A stretch of 64,000 nt of DNA, from positions 1 to 64,000 of the forward strand of contig JAUCBJ010002000.1 in assembly GCA_032718475.1 (NCBI GenBank). Direction: 5' to 3'. The DNA comes from Nemertoderma westbladi (taxonomy: Eukaryota; Xenacoelomorpha; Nemertodermatida; Nemertodermatidae). This document shows positions 46,662 through 57,139 of the stretch, in pieces. The notes under the pieces are model-generated. The model was not told the origin of the DNA. It saw nothing but the letters and a program-made list of their open reading frames with translations, and made no database searches. The translations under genes were made by a program, and so were the position numbers. Positions within the stretch are counted from its first letter, which is position 1. Each line of letters opens with the position of its first letter.

Positions 46662-46746
46662 TCCAATTAATTTGACTTGCTTGATATTGGTCTGTCAAAA
46701 ACATAATTCGTTCAACTCAAAATTATATATATATAGACACAAAACG

Positions 46747-46792
46747 TAGCAAGGACGCCATTCTCACTAAAAAGGGACTGGCGTCCTTGCTA
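46747..46792. repeat. Perfect 15-bp-stem hairpin
   Basis: GTAGCAAGGACGCCA and TGGCGTCCTTGCTAC flank an 18-nt loop. A related palindrome with 'gtagcaatgg' arms follows at 46838-46862. Confidence 0.9.
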
Positions 46793-46837
46793 CCTATGCA
46801 GAATATGAAACTGTCGGTTCAGCTACCATGAGTGGCA

Positions 46838-46862
46838 CCATTGCTACTTAGGTAGCAATGGT
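46838..46862. repeat. Near-perfect palindrome
   Basis: ACCATTGCTAC, a short TTAG centre, then GTAGCAATGGT. It shares the GTAGCAA/TTGCTAC arm motif with 46747-46792, so both may belong to one decayed foldback sequence. Confidence 0.85.
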
Positions 46863-47083
46863 GGCAAAGTGGCTACAATGCTACCATAATTTGACAACCA
46901 AGTTGATAAGCCCATTTAGCGTGATATAAATATATATAAGTTTATTGACATAATATCTAAATACTAAACGCACAAAAATATTTACATAATTTCACCAAAT
47001 AAATCGAGTATATATTAATAAAATGCGGCAAAGATATTAGTCCAAGAAAAATATTAATTAATTTTTAATTAATTTTGACCTAC

Positions 47084-47835
47084 CTAAAACGAGTTAATTA
47101 CTTCATTTATTATTTTACAGATTGTGGAGCTATCGTACAAATCCATTAATTCCTTTAAATTATTAATTGTTACTATATTGTATTTAGTTCTTATTTCCTT
47201 GGTAAAAAGACAATCAAAAATGGCGTGGTGCTCTGACTGCACTGATACTGAGTCACAACTGCAAACTCTGTCACATCTGGGAGTTCTAGACCACCTACCC
47301 ATTTCTATGCGTAGACGATGTGAACTCAGTCTAAAACGACTAAAGTCAACCCTTTTTGAATCTGGAATAAAAATCTTTTTTGAATATACTTTATGGCATT
47401 CTAGAGTAGGATTTATTTCCGTATAGATTTTAAATTTACTTTGATTTATCGCTTTATTCATAATTTTAGCTTGTAATTTAAGTTTATCTGTCTTTAAAAT
47501 ATTAGATTCGTTCTTCAAGAGCTTGCTTATATATCTGTATCCGGGAGAGTTTAATTTCTTAAGGATCACATAAGCCTTATATACGGGATCTTCAGGATTC
47601 CAGTTTTTCATTAATCGAATTAAAGATTTCTGTGTAATTGAATAAATCATAGAGTCTACTTCTGGCATACCTAATTCAACCAAACATAACTTATTGGGCG
47701 TTGTATTTCTTACATTAAGTAGTAATTTTACTAATCTGATATAAAGTGACCTAATCTCATTACTACCTACTTCAGACAGCCAAGTATAACAAGAATATAA
47801 AACTGCCGCTAATACTGCACTATTGAAAAACGGAT
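47084..47835 (-). pseudogene. LINE C-terminal (post-RT) domain
   Basis: The minus frame reads NSAVLAAVLYSCYTWLSEVG, NKLCLVELGMPEVDSMIYSI, then RVDFSRFRLSSHRLRIEMGR, WSRTPRCDRVCSCDSVS and QSEHHAIFDC. The R-x-S-H-x-L...E.GRW...C.C...EHH..F.C pattern is the zinc-like motif after the RT in several animal LINE clades. The frame is open for about 250 codons to the stop at 47084-47086. RT itself is absent; it directly abuts the PWWP fragment at 47836. Confidence 0.85.
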
Positions 47836-47849
47836 CTTTTTAATATAAA

Positions 47850-48320
47850 CGGCATATTAGTGTTAGAGGCGCAAAATATTCCAAACTTCCTAACATGTTT
47901 TTCCACTTCCTTCGCATGTAATTTAATTGCAGATTTAAGTTTTCCGTCTTGAGTAAAATGCGCTCATCTAACTCATTTTCTATTTCTTGTATTCCTGCAA
48001 CAAATGCTGGTCTCGAGCACTTCTTCGAAAATTCGTGCCGATATTCCATATATGGAAACAAAAAAAAATCGTACATCCTTCACCCATGCGGCATCCTTTG
48101 ATCCATAAAAGTAGACCCATAAACATATACCCATCTTTAATCCTGGAGGATCGGCCATGGCTGGTGGAGCAGAAATACGACCAGGCCATGGTGTATCTTT
48201 TTTTGCGCATTTTCGCCCACACCAGATCACCAATCCTCATCATTTGTGACTCATCTGACTCCAGACCAGAACTGGTCAAATTACATTCCTCATCAGAACT
48301 TTTTAAATATGGATTACTTT
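47850..48320 (-). pseudogene. PWWP-domain fragment (GLYR1/HDGF-like), frameshifted
   Basis: Acidic leader EEEESNPYLKSSDEE and SSGLESDESQMM, then MRIGDLVWAKM from 48240. A shift in a T7/A7 run near 48197 is needed to read DTPWPGRISAPP and LWVYFYGSKDAAWVKD. A second shift in a 9-A run at 48060-48068 restores PYMEYRHEFSKKC...FVAGIQEIENELDE. This order is the complete PWWP fold, which binds methyl-lysine 36 nucleosomes and DNA. Both shifts sit in homopolymers, so they could be sequencing errors rather than decay. In-frame stops at about 48340 separate a further upstream open stretch (48343-48564). Parent gene not certain. Confidence 0.75.
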
Positions 48321-48524
48321 CTTCTTCCTCTTTGAGGGATTATCAACTTGGGGAGAATTTGGATGCTTGGATGATTCCGGGATTTCTTCCTTCGACTGGA
48401 TTCTCACTTTTATTGTTGTCAACTTCCTGGGATTGTTTTAATTTGTCGCTTGGATTAGATCTTCGCTCACACCCACGTTTATTGTGTCGACATTCACCAT
48501 ACTTCGTATGAAAGACTTTAGACT

Positions 48525-49862
48525 TCTTATTATTATTATTATTGTTATTATCATACACCGGCAATCCAGGTACAGACTACATAATGTGAACAAAAAGAAA
48601 AATAAATCAACTAAACAGCATAGTACACAATACATAAGAATAATTATAGCACAAATCGTAATAAGGACCTATAAGAACAAAATAAATATACAACAGATAG
48701 TTAATGATAAACAGTTAAGTAGTAACACGAATGTCTAACGCGAACAAATATTTACCAAAATATCATTAAGTTCAACCAAGCTGAAACCGGGAATATTTAG
48801 AAATCCATTGTTATAATCAACTAATTCTCTACACAAAGGCACTATATATGATGATCTACTGTCTGGGAACCAAGTGACATTATTGCATAGCCGTTTTGAA
48901 ACATTATTGAAACCTACTTGACATTTATTAATAATATGATATAAATTCGAACCAGACACTGTCCTACAATCAAATAAACATAATGTTGCAAGAAATTTAA
49001 TTGAGGGTTTATAAAAATACTAAAGTAAATTATTATTATTATTTATTATTATATTTATATTTATTTATATAAATATTAAATATTATAAATATTATTTATA
49101 AATATTTATATTTATATTTATTATTATATTATTATTATTATTATTTACTACTATACTAAAGTAAATTTACCAATTTACCGCGTTTTGACATTACATCACT
49201 GGTAAATCTACCACTAAAATGAAATATATTACCCAAATGGGTGGCTTGCTTAACCCAAGGAAGGGAGGAGCCATTTAATACAATATTACAGTTAGGTGGT
49301 GACCAAGTAAACCCGAACGGAATGCACTTACTTTTACTCTTATTTGGGTCTTTATTTGTGCTGAAAATCATATTATTCTGGACTGCGAAATCGCTACAAA
49401 TATTCATCATAACTTGTAAACCGGCAATTGTCGGGCATAAAAGTAGGATATCGTCCACATAAATTATCACACCAAAATATCTGGAGCTAATATTGCACCC
49501 TATCTGAGCTATCTATCCCTATCTGAGCTTTTCAGCAAGAGAATTTAGGATGACACAAAACAATAGCGGCGACGCTACCGACCCTTGTCTTACTCCATTA
49601 GAAATGCCAAATGCATCTGAACTTGAAGACCCCCATTTAACACAGCCTTAACACAGTCTAACCTCGATAAACGAACAACAACATCCGAAGGAAAAGTACA
49701 GAAAACCCATTCTTCATGAGTTCCATAAACAATGAAACCCAATTGACTAGGACAAACGCTTTAGACAGGTCTAAAAAACAACCATATACCGGGGTGGAGA
49801 AACGCGAGTAATATGAAATCACCTCGCTGGCTGCCCAGCTACAAGATGTCATGCTGGAATCT
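48525..49862 (-). pseudogene. LINE-C-like RT to 3' tail
   Basis: The minus strand reads SCSWAASEVISYYSRFS with GCFLDLSKAFVLVNW (palm Asp), then VRQGSVASPLLFCVILNSLA, IIYVDDILLLCPT (the YVDD catalytic box, intact), and ends LCRELVDYNNGFLNIPGF before 48735. The RT fingers are missing and frameshifts lie near 49640 and 49500. A 3' UTR of about 170 bp ends in an (AAT)n tail at 48528-48552. Its 5' side is cut by the TIR element starting near 49905. Confidence 0.88.
49020..49150. repeat. (ATTT/TTA)n simple repeat
   Basis: AT-only imperfect microsatellite 'attattatttattatattta' and variants within the LINE-C body. Confidence 0.8.
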
Positions 49863-50457
49863 TACGAGACGTTTTAGACTTCATACGTTTATGTTGAAGA
49901 CCATACAAAAAAAATGAAAAAAAAAATTGGTCGAAATCGTCATTTTTTATGTGAAAAATTGCAAAAATGTCCAAAAATTTAAAACTTAAAAAATGTGTAA
50001 GTCTGAAATAAATTCGAACACCCTTTTTTAGAATTCCATAATTTTTGTAATACCAAACTGAGCCTAAAAATGGCTCTATTACTTAAAACTGCCGACATCT
50101 TCGTTTTCTATAAGTGAAAATAAATTTTATTAATAAATTTTAAAAATAATTATTTAAATCAAAATTTTTAAAAACTCATTTACAGCAACATGCTGCTTAT
50201 TGATTGCTCAATCTGATCTAACAGAAAGCACTGATTGCTCTCACTATTAATTGGGGACCAGATGTGACAATGATTCTGATATGGATACAAGTAGTTAAAT
50301 AAAAAAACATGTGCTTCATAGTTAACCTGAATCTTCATGATCAGTTAATTAAACGACATTTCCATGGCAATAATATTGGCTACTTTCTAACATAACTGAT
50401 TATAGAATAAGTAAGTTTAATAAGAAGAAATTTATTCCAATTAATCTAAACATGTTT

Positions 50458-52493
50458 TCAATTATAGTTTCTGACCGCATAGAGCAGTTGTTCACCATAT
50501 GATGGACGCCCATCTGGTACCTTGTATCTTGACCAGACATCTGCGAAGTCAGAATGTACAGCCTCAGAAGATTGTTCACTCCAAAAACCTAAAGCTGCAT
50601 TGTGACCCTCGCAGAACTGTGCAACATGACAAATTATGGCATGTACTTTTGGTGTTATGCTGATACCCAATGCAATATATGCCTCTTGAAAGAGGGCAAT
50701 GTGCTCCTTATAGCCCGGATAGAGAATGCGACTAAGCAAGTATGGACTAGATTGTTAAATGCTTCGAAAGCATCAACATACTTGAGAGTGCTAAGAGGGC
50801 AAATTGACCTTAGCGTGTCAACTTTCTTGAGAAGTTTATGGCAAGAATTTCCAGTGAAAGAACCTCCATGCAAAGCTTCCCTCCCTCTCAACATGAAGAG
50901 TTGTTGCCCACTCAGTAGCAGCCTGTGGACACTCTGATAAGAGGTGGTTATACATATGATTGACGGTGCCAAGTAGAATATGTAGTTCTGGAGGTGGTAT
51001 TATATCTAGGATTAATGTGGTTTGATTGCCCTTGAGCAAGGGTACATGAATGCAGTTATCAAAATCCTTAGCATTCTCTCTAGATTTCCCAGATCTGAAC
51101 CAATGCCAAAATAACATTTCAATGTTCCCCAGAGTTCGGAGCTCCCCAGAGTACAGCAGATCGGTCTTAGATATATCACACCATGTACATGGATGACATG
51201 ACCCATGAGCCATTAATCCCAATATGATGTTGGCCAGCTTGAGATCTGTAGCAATGGTCCAGGTAAGATCATGCATCGCAGTATTGATGTCAAGTGTGAG
51301 GAACACTTTCATTAAATTAAAGTAATTCTCTTGAGTTGAAGGAGTAAGAAATAATATAAATAACTTATTCACACCGGAGTCTTTTAATCGTTTTGCTGCA
51401 ATACCTTGACTGTATGTTGACCGTTTCTGCACATGAGAAGAATCACAAGAAGCTGCAGTATCATCCTCCACTTCACTGGACTTGATCCCTTTCACTGATG
51501 ATATATTCTGGATGTTCATACACACCTTGAGGAACCCTCCACCTCCATCGATTCCTATCTTTACATGTGTATCCTCATATAGGATACCACGGTCCTGTTT
51601 AACAAACTGGATAAGAGCTTTGATATCGGTGCAAAAGACTGCAGATTTGTCTACATTCGTGATTTTATCAGATTTTGAATCTTTACTGCTGAAAGATAAG
51701 ATGTTATCAATGAATAAATTATCTAAACGGTGGTTAAGCTGCTGCAGCTTCACACGCATTCCACTCTCAATGGAGTGACGATTCGCAGTAGCAGATCTGA
51801 TATTTGATGCAAGTTGTATGGTTTTATTCATACTGAGGCCCATGTCTACCTGAATTTGATTGATATCCTTGTAGTCTAACATTAGACTATGCTTTACCCT
51901 TTTATTCTGTGGCTGCAACGAAACTGGAATTGGACGTCCAGTTGTTGTTGCCAAGGGGATACTTTCGATATCACTAGATTTAGTAAAAGGATTCACTGTG
52001 GCTGATGAGGAAGATGAACTTGATCCTGTGTTTAAATCATTGATCTTGTTACGAATAACCAAAGAGGCGACCTCCTTGCATTTTGGAGTACCAGCAACAG
52101 CTAGTTTATGAATGTTTTCAGCCCGTGTACCCTTAGTGAAGCTAACCTCTCCCCAGAACTGTTACACATTTGCTACACACCAACATATGTTGGGGTTTTG
52201 ATATTGAACTTACAAATTCAGTTGTTGGATCTTGTGGAGAATCATAGTGTAATTGTCCTGGTTTCTTCCTTGTCGGCATAACCTTAGCTGTAAAGTTGGT
52301 ATTTGTTGATCTCCTAGCAACATCACAAACATTACATTCACAGCAAACCATCGACCTAGTTATTGGCTGCACATCCAGGATGGTGGAATGATCGTAGACA
52401 AATCATTACGATCATATTCTTTCATGAAGTGCTGTTGAATTAGGACTTTCAATTTGTCATTTATCTTTGCCATTTTCTTCGTTTTCCCCATGC
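50458..52493 (-). pseudogene. Transposase with RAG1/Transib-like DDE and zinc residues, frameshifted
   Basis: Longest open part is 50836-52062 (408 codons). Key residues there: Asp172 in VKIGIDGGGG, Asp273 in TDLKLAN, then exactly 19 residues later Cys292-x-x-Cys295 (CTWCD), and IPPPELH near 355-361. After a shift near 50890 the frame gives FTGNSCHKLLKKVD, and 50458-50739 supplies HAIICHV (His33, His38) and GFWSEQSSE with acidic Glu55/Glu59. In RAG1 the equivalent order is Asp600, Asp708, C727-x-x-C730 (19 apart), a GNxxxKL stretch, H937/H942 and Glu962. N-terminal Cys pairs (CILC, CCECNVC, CSKC; 52142-52520) precede. Further shifts are near 52385, 52160 and 50735. Members of the CMC/Transib group share the C2/H2 insertion. 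Family within that group not assigned; clearly inactive as it stands. Confidence 0.75.
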
Positions 52494-52812
52494 AGAGGAT
52501 ACAAACAGCGAACCTAGATTCATTGTGAGTTTTAGAATGAGCATTTTCCTTAACTACCTACGGAAGCCCACAACGCCCACCACTAAAAAAGCAAGTTACC
52601 ATATTATATATGCTAAAACCTAAGCTACGAAATTTCACTACCCAAAGAACAATAAAAACCATTGCCGAAAAACAATAAATTAGTCTGGAAAAACAGCTCG
52701 TTTGCAAGCCACCCTTCCATTATATATTGTAAACACCGCCAGGTCCGCAATGCCAGCCATGACAGTTGGAAAATTAATCACCATATAGGAATAAATATTG
52801 ACCAAGAATAAC

Positions 52813-52948
52813 AAAAAATGTTGATATTATTATTCAATTAGTAATGTATGGTTATAATGTAGTGTAGGAGTATAATTATCAAAAAATGTTGATATTATTA
52901 TTCAATTAGTAATGTATGGTTATAATGTAGTGTAGGAGTATAATTATC
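52813..52948. repeat. 68-bp exact tandem duplication
   Basis: 'aaaaaatgttgatattatta' to 'ggagtataattatc' occurs at 52813-52880 and 52881-52948 with no visible differences. It lies just inside the right TIR of the RAG1-like element. Confidence 0.95.
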
Positions 52949-53257
52949 AATGAGTCAGACTAAATAATTTGCAGTTAGATCAGATTGAGCAATTGATAAG
53001 CAATATGTTGATGTAAATGAGTTTTAAAAAATTTGATTTTAAATAATTATTTTAAAATTTATTAAGCAAATTTGTTTTCACTTAGCCATTTTTAGGCTCA
53101 GTTTGGCATTACAAAAATTATGCAATTCTAAAAAAGGGTGTTCTAATTTGTTTCAGACTTACACATTTTTTAAGTTTGAAATTTTTGGACATTTTTGCAA
53201 TTTGTCACATTAAAAATGAAGATGTCGACCGATTTTTTTTTCATTTTTTTTTGTAGT

Positions 53258-53338
53258 CAGTGGGTGCATACAAACTCAAAATATATATCAAATTGGGTGT
53301 TCAATACTTTTGAACTAAAAGTTAGTTCAGACCCACTG
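53258..53338. repeat. 81-bp segment with CAGTGGGT/ACCCACTG ends
   Basis: Starts CAGTGGGT and ends ACCCACTG, with weaker inner matching. It directly abuts the detectable right TIR of the RAG1-like element and may be its true outer terminus or a separate tiny insertion. Confidence 0.5.
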
Positions 53339-53479
53339 TGCCCTACCCTCTAAAATCTAAAAATTTTAACGAAAACGTCTGATTTTTTTGTTTGGCGATT
53401 TCTTTCACTAGTCTAAAATCAAAACTAAAAAACTCATAAATCCGCATAATGCAAAAAAGTAAAAAGTAAAGTAAATTTT

Positions 53480-53745
53480 CTTCGGCCGCTAGGCCAGGGA
53501 TTACGCACAAAGTCTTACGACTTATTTCCAGTGCGGTCCCCCCAGAACTTTACTCCCCAGAGGAAACTCTAGTACTCATTTAGCTACCACTTAAGGATGC
53601 AAGGCAGAGATGCGCCCTGGCTGGTCCCTTTAAAGCATTCGTGCCGAAACGAAAACTGCCCTGGCCCATGTGAGGATCGAACCCACGACTTACAAGAGAT
53701 GTGAATTCAATGCAACCACTACACCAAGGTGGAACCTTGGTGAAA
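53480..53745 (-). mobile_element. tRNA-derived SINE-2, full-length-like copy
   Basis: On the minus strand 'ccttggtgtagtggttgcat' holds an A-box (TGGTGTAGTGG) and 'gtgggttcgatcctcac' an exact B-box (GGTTCGATCC) about 40 nt later. A body of ~190 bp follows, containing 'tgagtactagagtttcctct' and 'ccgcactggaaataagtcgt', which is shared with 44325-44490. It ends near a T/A-rich stretch at 53470. Pol III-transcribed non-autonomous retroposon; the partner LINE is not identified. Confidence 0.85.
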
Positions 53746-53764
53746 CAAAATGATCCTATATATT

Positions 53765-54190
53765 GATCAATTTTCTTATATTTATTTCAAAATTTGGTGC
53801 TGGCACAAAAATATTCTCACACTGCAGAAAAATACAAGTTTGATAACTCTTATGTAATTTTTATTTATTCCATTGAATTCAGAACACTCGCAAATCCGTA
53901 TAACTTAAGTAACAAAATTTGGTCAAAATTTGGTGCTACCACCAAATTTTGGACCCGCCGAAAAAAGTTTGCAATTTCTAGCATATTTTATATGTTTTCC
54001 ATCTAATTGCGAACACCAAAAAACTGGCGTAACTCAAAAATATAGAGGTTACGAATCATATTTCATGATATGTAATTTTCAAAAAACGTCTCAAAAAGTG
54101 CCAAAAGTAGGGTTTAAAAATGGTGATATAACTCGAAAAGTTCCCAATAATTTTAAAACCCGTTTTCATATTGATGCCCCCCCCCCCCCG
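53765..54190 (+). repeat. Degenerate tandem repeat of the family at 1-410
   Basis: Three units with 'caaaatttggtgct', '(g)ccgaaaaaa', 'tttattccattgaattcaga' and 'aactcaaaaa/aactcgaaaa' in order. Ends at a C11 run (54179-54189). Confidence 0.6.
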
Positions 54191-54599
54191 GGTTTAATAT
54201 GGTTAAATATTATTAAACTTTTTATGGGACGCTGGATTGTAAGTAATTTTATTGTACAACAATAAAATAAAATATACTGTCTCTAGTCTAATATTCCCTA
54301 ATCGGGAATACTCAATGAATGGTGCTATCTTGTGGGCCCTTTACAACCCCCGGCAGTGCTATGCGTATTGAGTTCAATTAGGGGAAATTATGTTGTCCCA
54401 TCTTGCATAATAGCCATGTAGCTATTGTTATTGCAGTGGTATGTGGCGCCTTAGTTATTCTTCCTCATCCTGAACCTTGATGATGGCCAAAGTAATTGCC
54501 CTCTTCAATTTTTCCAAATATGTCATATTCGTCACAGGCAGGAATAGGCGTCTGTAGAATTCCCTCTTTATTGTCTTCATGCGATATGACTCATATATA

Positions 54600-54830
54600 C
54601 GTATACGATGTATAAGTATCATATGTATTTTATAATGTAAAAGGACAATATGATAGTGGTCCCCATAGCGAAAATAGCATCCGAACCGATTGGGACTCGA
54701 ACCTGGTACCTAGGTTTCAAACTTCCGGTTATCGTCGGTTCGTTGATATTTATCGCTATGGGGAGCATTATCATATTGTCCTATTACATTATAATATACT
54801 TAATTCACCGTCACTCACCCCACAACAATT
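54600..54830. mobile_element. MITE-1 with ~41-bp TIRs and a tRNA-like core
   Basis: 'tataatgtaaaaggacaata' plus 'tgatagtggtccccatagcga' at 54635-54676 is mirrored at 54752-54797. The core, read on minus, starts GAACCGA and ends TCGGTTC (a 7-bp stem) and includes GGTTCGAGTCC, an exact B-box, but is only 59 nt, too short for a normal tRNA. A core-less relative is at 40345-40475. Confidence 0.75.
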
Positions 54831-54934
54831 AATTTATTATTATACATCTCATATGTATGACACGTGTATAAATAAAGTATAATAAATCATAAATACAATT
54901 AATAATAAGTAATCTAAAGTATAGAGGGCAAATC

Positions 54935-55045
54935 TATGCACCAAGTTGTGCAAGTGTCACCTGCACCAAGTTGTGCAAGTGTCGTCACCTGCACCAAGTT
55001 GTGCAAGTGTCGTCACCTGCACCAAGTTGTGCAAGTATCACCAAT
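54935..55045 (+). repeat. Four-copy ~28-30-bp minisatellite
   Basis: Unit 'ctgcaccaagttgtgcaagt' plus 'gtcgtcac'; the first and last copies are shorter. Each includes a small TTGCAC/GTGCAA palindrome. No ORF of note. Confidence 0.9.
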
Positions 55046-55049
55046 AATA

Positions 55050-56920
55050 ATACAACAGGTGTTGCACGAGGGACCTGACATGCAATCACTACTCCAGTAG
55101 TGCAAAAGACTTTCGAAGTTAATTCGTAGATTATTTAATGTCACCATTTGCATATGCATAGCCTACCGGTGCGGTGTTGAGCCACACTTTGTTTCCTCCC
55201 ACCCTAGAGGAGTGATAGAGCCCTGTAATAATTCCACTTGCTAGGCCTTTGTTCTGCCCCAGATCCACTTTTCATCATCTAATCTATTTGCTTCATTGGG
55301 TTGGTTCCAAGTATGTAGAATTTATATATAAAATGACAATAATAAAAAGCATACGATAATATGTCTGAAACAATGTCTACCATAAGTCATATTCGTTTAT
55401 TATGGCTCCTAAAAGATGAACACATTGTAGTCTCTATGATGACGTTTACACATAAACTACCAAATTTCAACATGCACAATGCAGTATTAGTCCTGTTTTA
55501 TCTACTTGAAAGTTGAAAGCTGGCTTCTCTAGCATTGACAACCATAACAATGAGAATTAACACCTATTTAACTAGAACGCCATCAAGATTGCTTTAAACG
55601 AACCTGTCTTACACAGACTCCAAGAAACAGATGGGATTGGAAGATGCAAACCAAGAATGAGTTGCATCAACCAAAAAACAGCCTCCCATCTAATGTAATA
55701 CACATTCGCCTAGGCAAACAAATCATAATCACAATTACTACGATGATGTGTGAAATGGTATCCATATCCGCAACCTGAGAAACGGCCCAAAAGAGCAGTC
55801 TATTCTGCGGAGGGGTCTTTTCTGTATTAGATAAATAAAATAAAGAACACTATAATTACAGTATTTATACCTGATACATTCTCAGTTAGCCTAATAAAAA
55901 CATCGGAGCAACCAATATAATGTACATGTACAAGCATCCTATGAAAGTTTGTGAAATGTTCCCTTAAGTCTACCCAACAGCCGTTGGTACCCGGCTGGCA
56001 GCCACCCTGGTTCAGTTTTATGGTTTTGTTAGTTTAATCGACAGCTGTTGTAAACGTCCCAGATATACAAAACCTACTAAGCCTTTGCATTACAATTGAG
56101 CTTAGCCTAAGTTGATGACAGTATTATAACGATGACAATTAGGCCCTATAGATACATACGATATATAAATGATGTACTGCTTGACATTACACTAACTGGC
56201 TGAATAGAGATAGAACTATAATAATACGTTTGGCATTCTGTCAGATTTCAGTAGTAAGTAACCTCATAATAATTGCTAAATATCAATCACCTGAAAAACA
56301 TTTCAAGCAAGGGAGTTGTGGGTATTTAATTTCGCGTTCAATAATGTTGAAAATATGCAAATATTTCGAATATCGCACTTCGAATCGTTCCCAACTTTTT
56401 TATTCAACAACTAGACAACAATTGATAAATACTTGCGTTTACAATTTTACAATGCATGCAAGTGGTTTCAAGCCATTTGGTGAACATACATAGTGAGTGA
56501 TATAGTGACATATATAGTGAGTGATATAGGTAAATATATCCATCGTGTTTTTGCCGGCCTCAGCTTTAGACAAAAACTACCCAGTCTAAAGACAGGTTCG
56601 TTATAACTAAATATTGTATAAACCATTTACAGCTGTGGTATGTTACAAAAATATTGCCAATAATTTTTTATGACCTGAAAGTTGAATGTTAATGTGTGAA
56701 CAGGAATGCAGTTATTTGAAAGTTGATTCCTTACTGGCAACATCATAGAGGCAAATAGTGATAAAATATTATATGCATAGTTAGGACCCCCCCCCTTCCC
56801 ACCCCCCACAAAAAATACCTAGCACAATTTTAAATGAACTCCCAAAAAATAAAGACCTGATTGTAGGAAATGGGGAATTACATTCATATTACACTATTAT
56901 TGGATACTAATTAATTATAG
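55050..56920. other. No gene recognised
   Basis: Short ORFs (e.g. 56230-56493, 87 codons) show no domain. A C-run and C-rich tract lie at 56787-56808. Confidence 0.4.
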
Positions 56921-57139
56921 TTATTATATACAAATTGGAGTAGCGAACTCCTTCAATAGAACAGTTTCAATATGTCTAAGAAAGGAGATTCCTTACGCAT
57001 CTGGCTCAACCGAAATTTGGCTAGGTGGGATAAATATTTCTCCATTTGACGCAACATCGCCGCGGCCGCTATGAGGGAGGTGAATACCGCGGCCGCTCCT
57101 AAAGCCGCAGGCCATCTCTAACTATATAGGTTAACTTGG

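Larger units (their letters stand above)
49905..53257 (-). mobile_element. DNA transposon with ~300-bp TIRs and RAG1/Transib-type transposase relic
   Basis: The left arm 49905-50224 and right arm 52973-53257 are inverted copies, both running from ACAAAAAAAATG through 'gcaaaaatgtccaaaaattt', 'aaaaaatgtgtaagtctgaa' and 'aactgagcctaaaaatggct' to 'attgctcaatctgatctaac'. The left arm has a ~35-bp insertion. Between them lies a minus-strand transposase pseudogene (50458-52493) and a 68-bp tandem duplication (52813-52948). No target duplication was identified; the left end may be truncated because a CACAGTG sits 80 bp beyond the right arm at 53334-53340. Confidence 0.88.

Noticed and set aside
47124-47426. 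100-codon plus-strand ORF
   Set aside because: Antisense shadow of the LINE C-terminal frame at 47084-47683.
51482-51778. 98-codon plus-strand ORF within the RAG1-like element
   Set aside because: Antisense to the 408-codon transposase frame with no domain of its own.
54660-54750. tRNA gene inside the MITE
   Set aside because: Only 59 nt between the stem ends; a D-arm-sized portion is missing.
57067-57106. Two GCGGCCGC sites as evidence of cloning vector
   Set aside because: No vector backbone, resistance gene or origin nearby; surrounding sequence is ordinary AT-rich genomic DNA.
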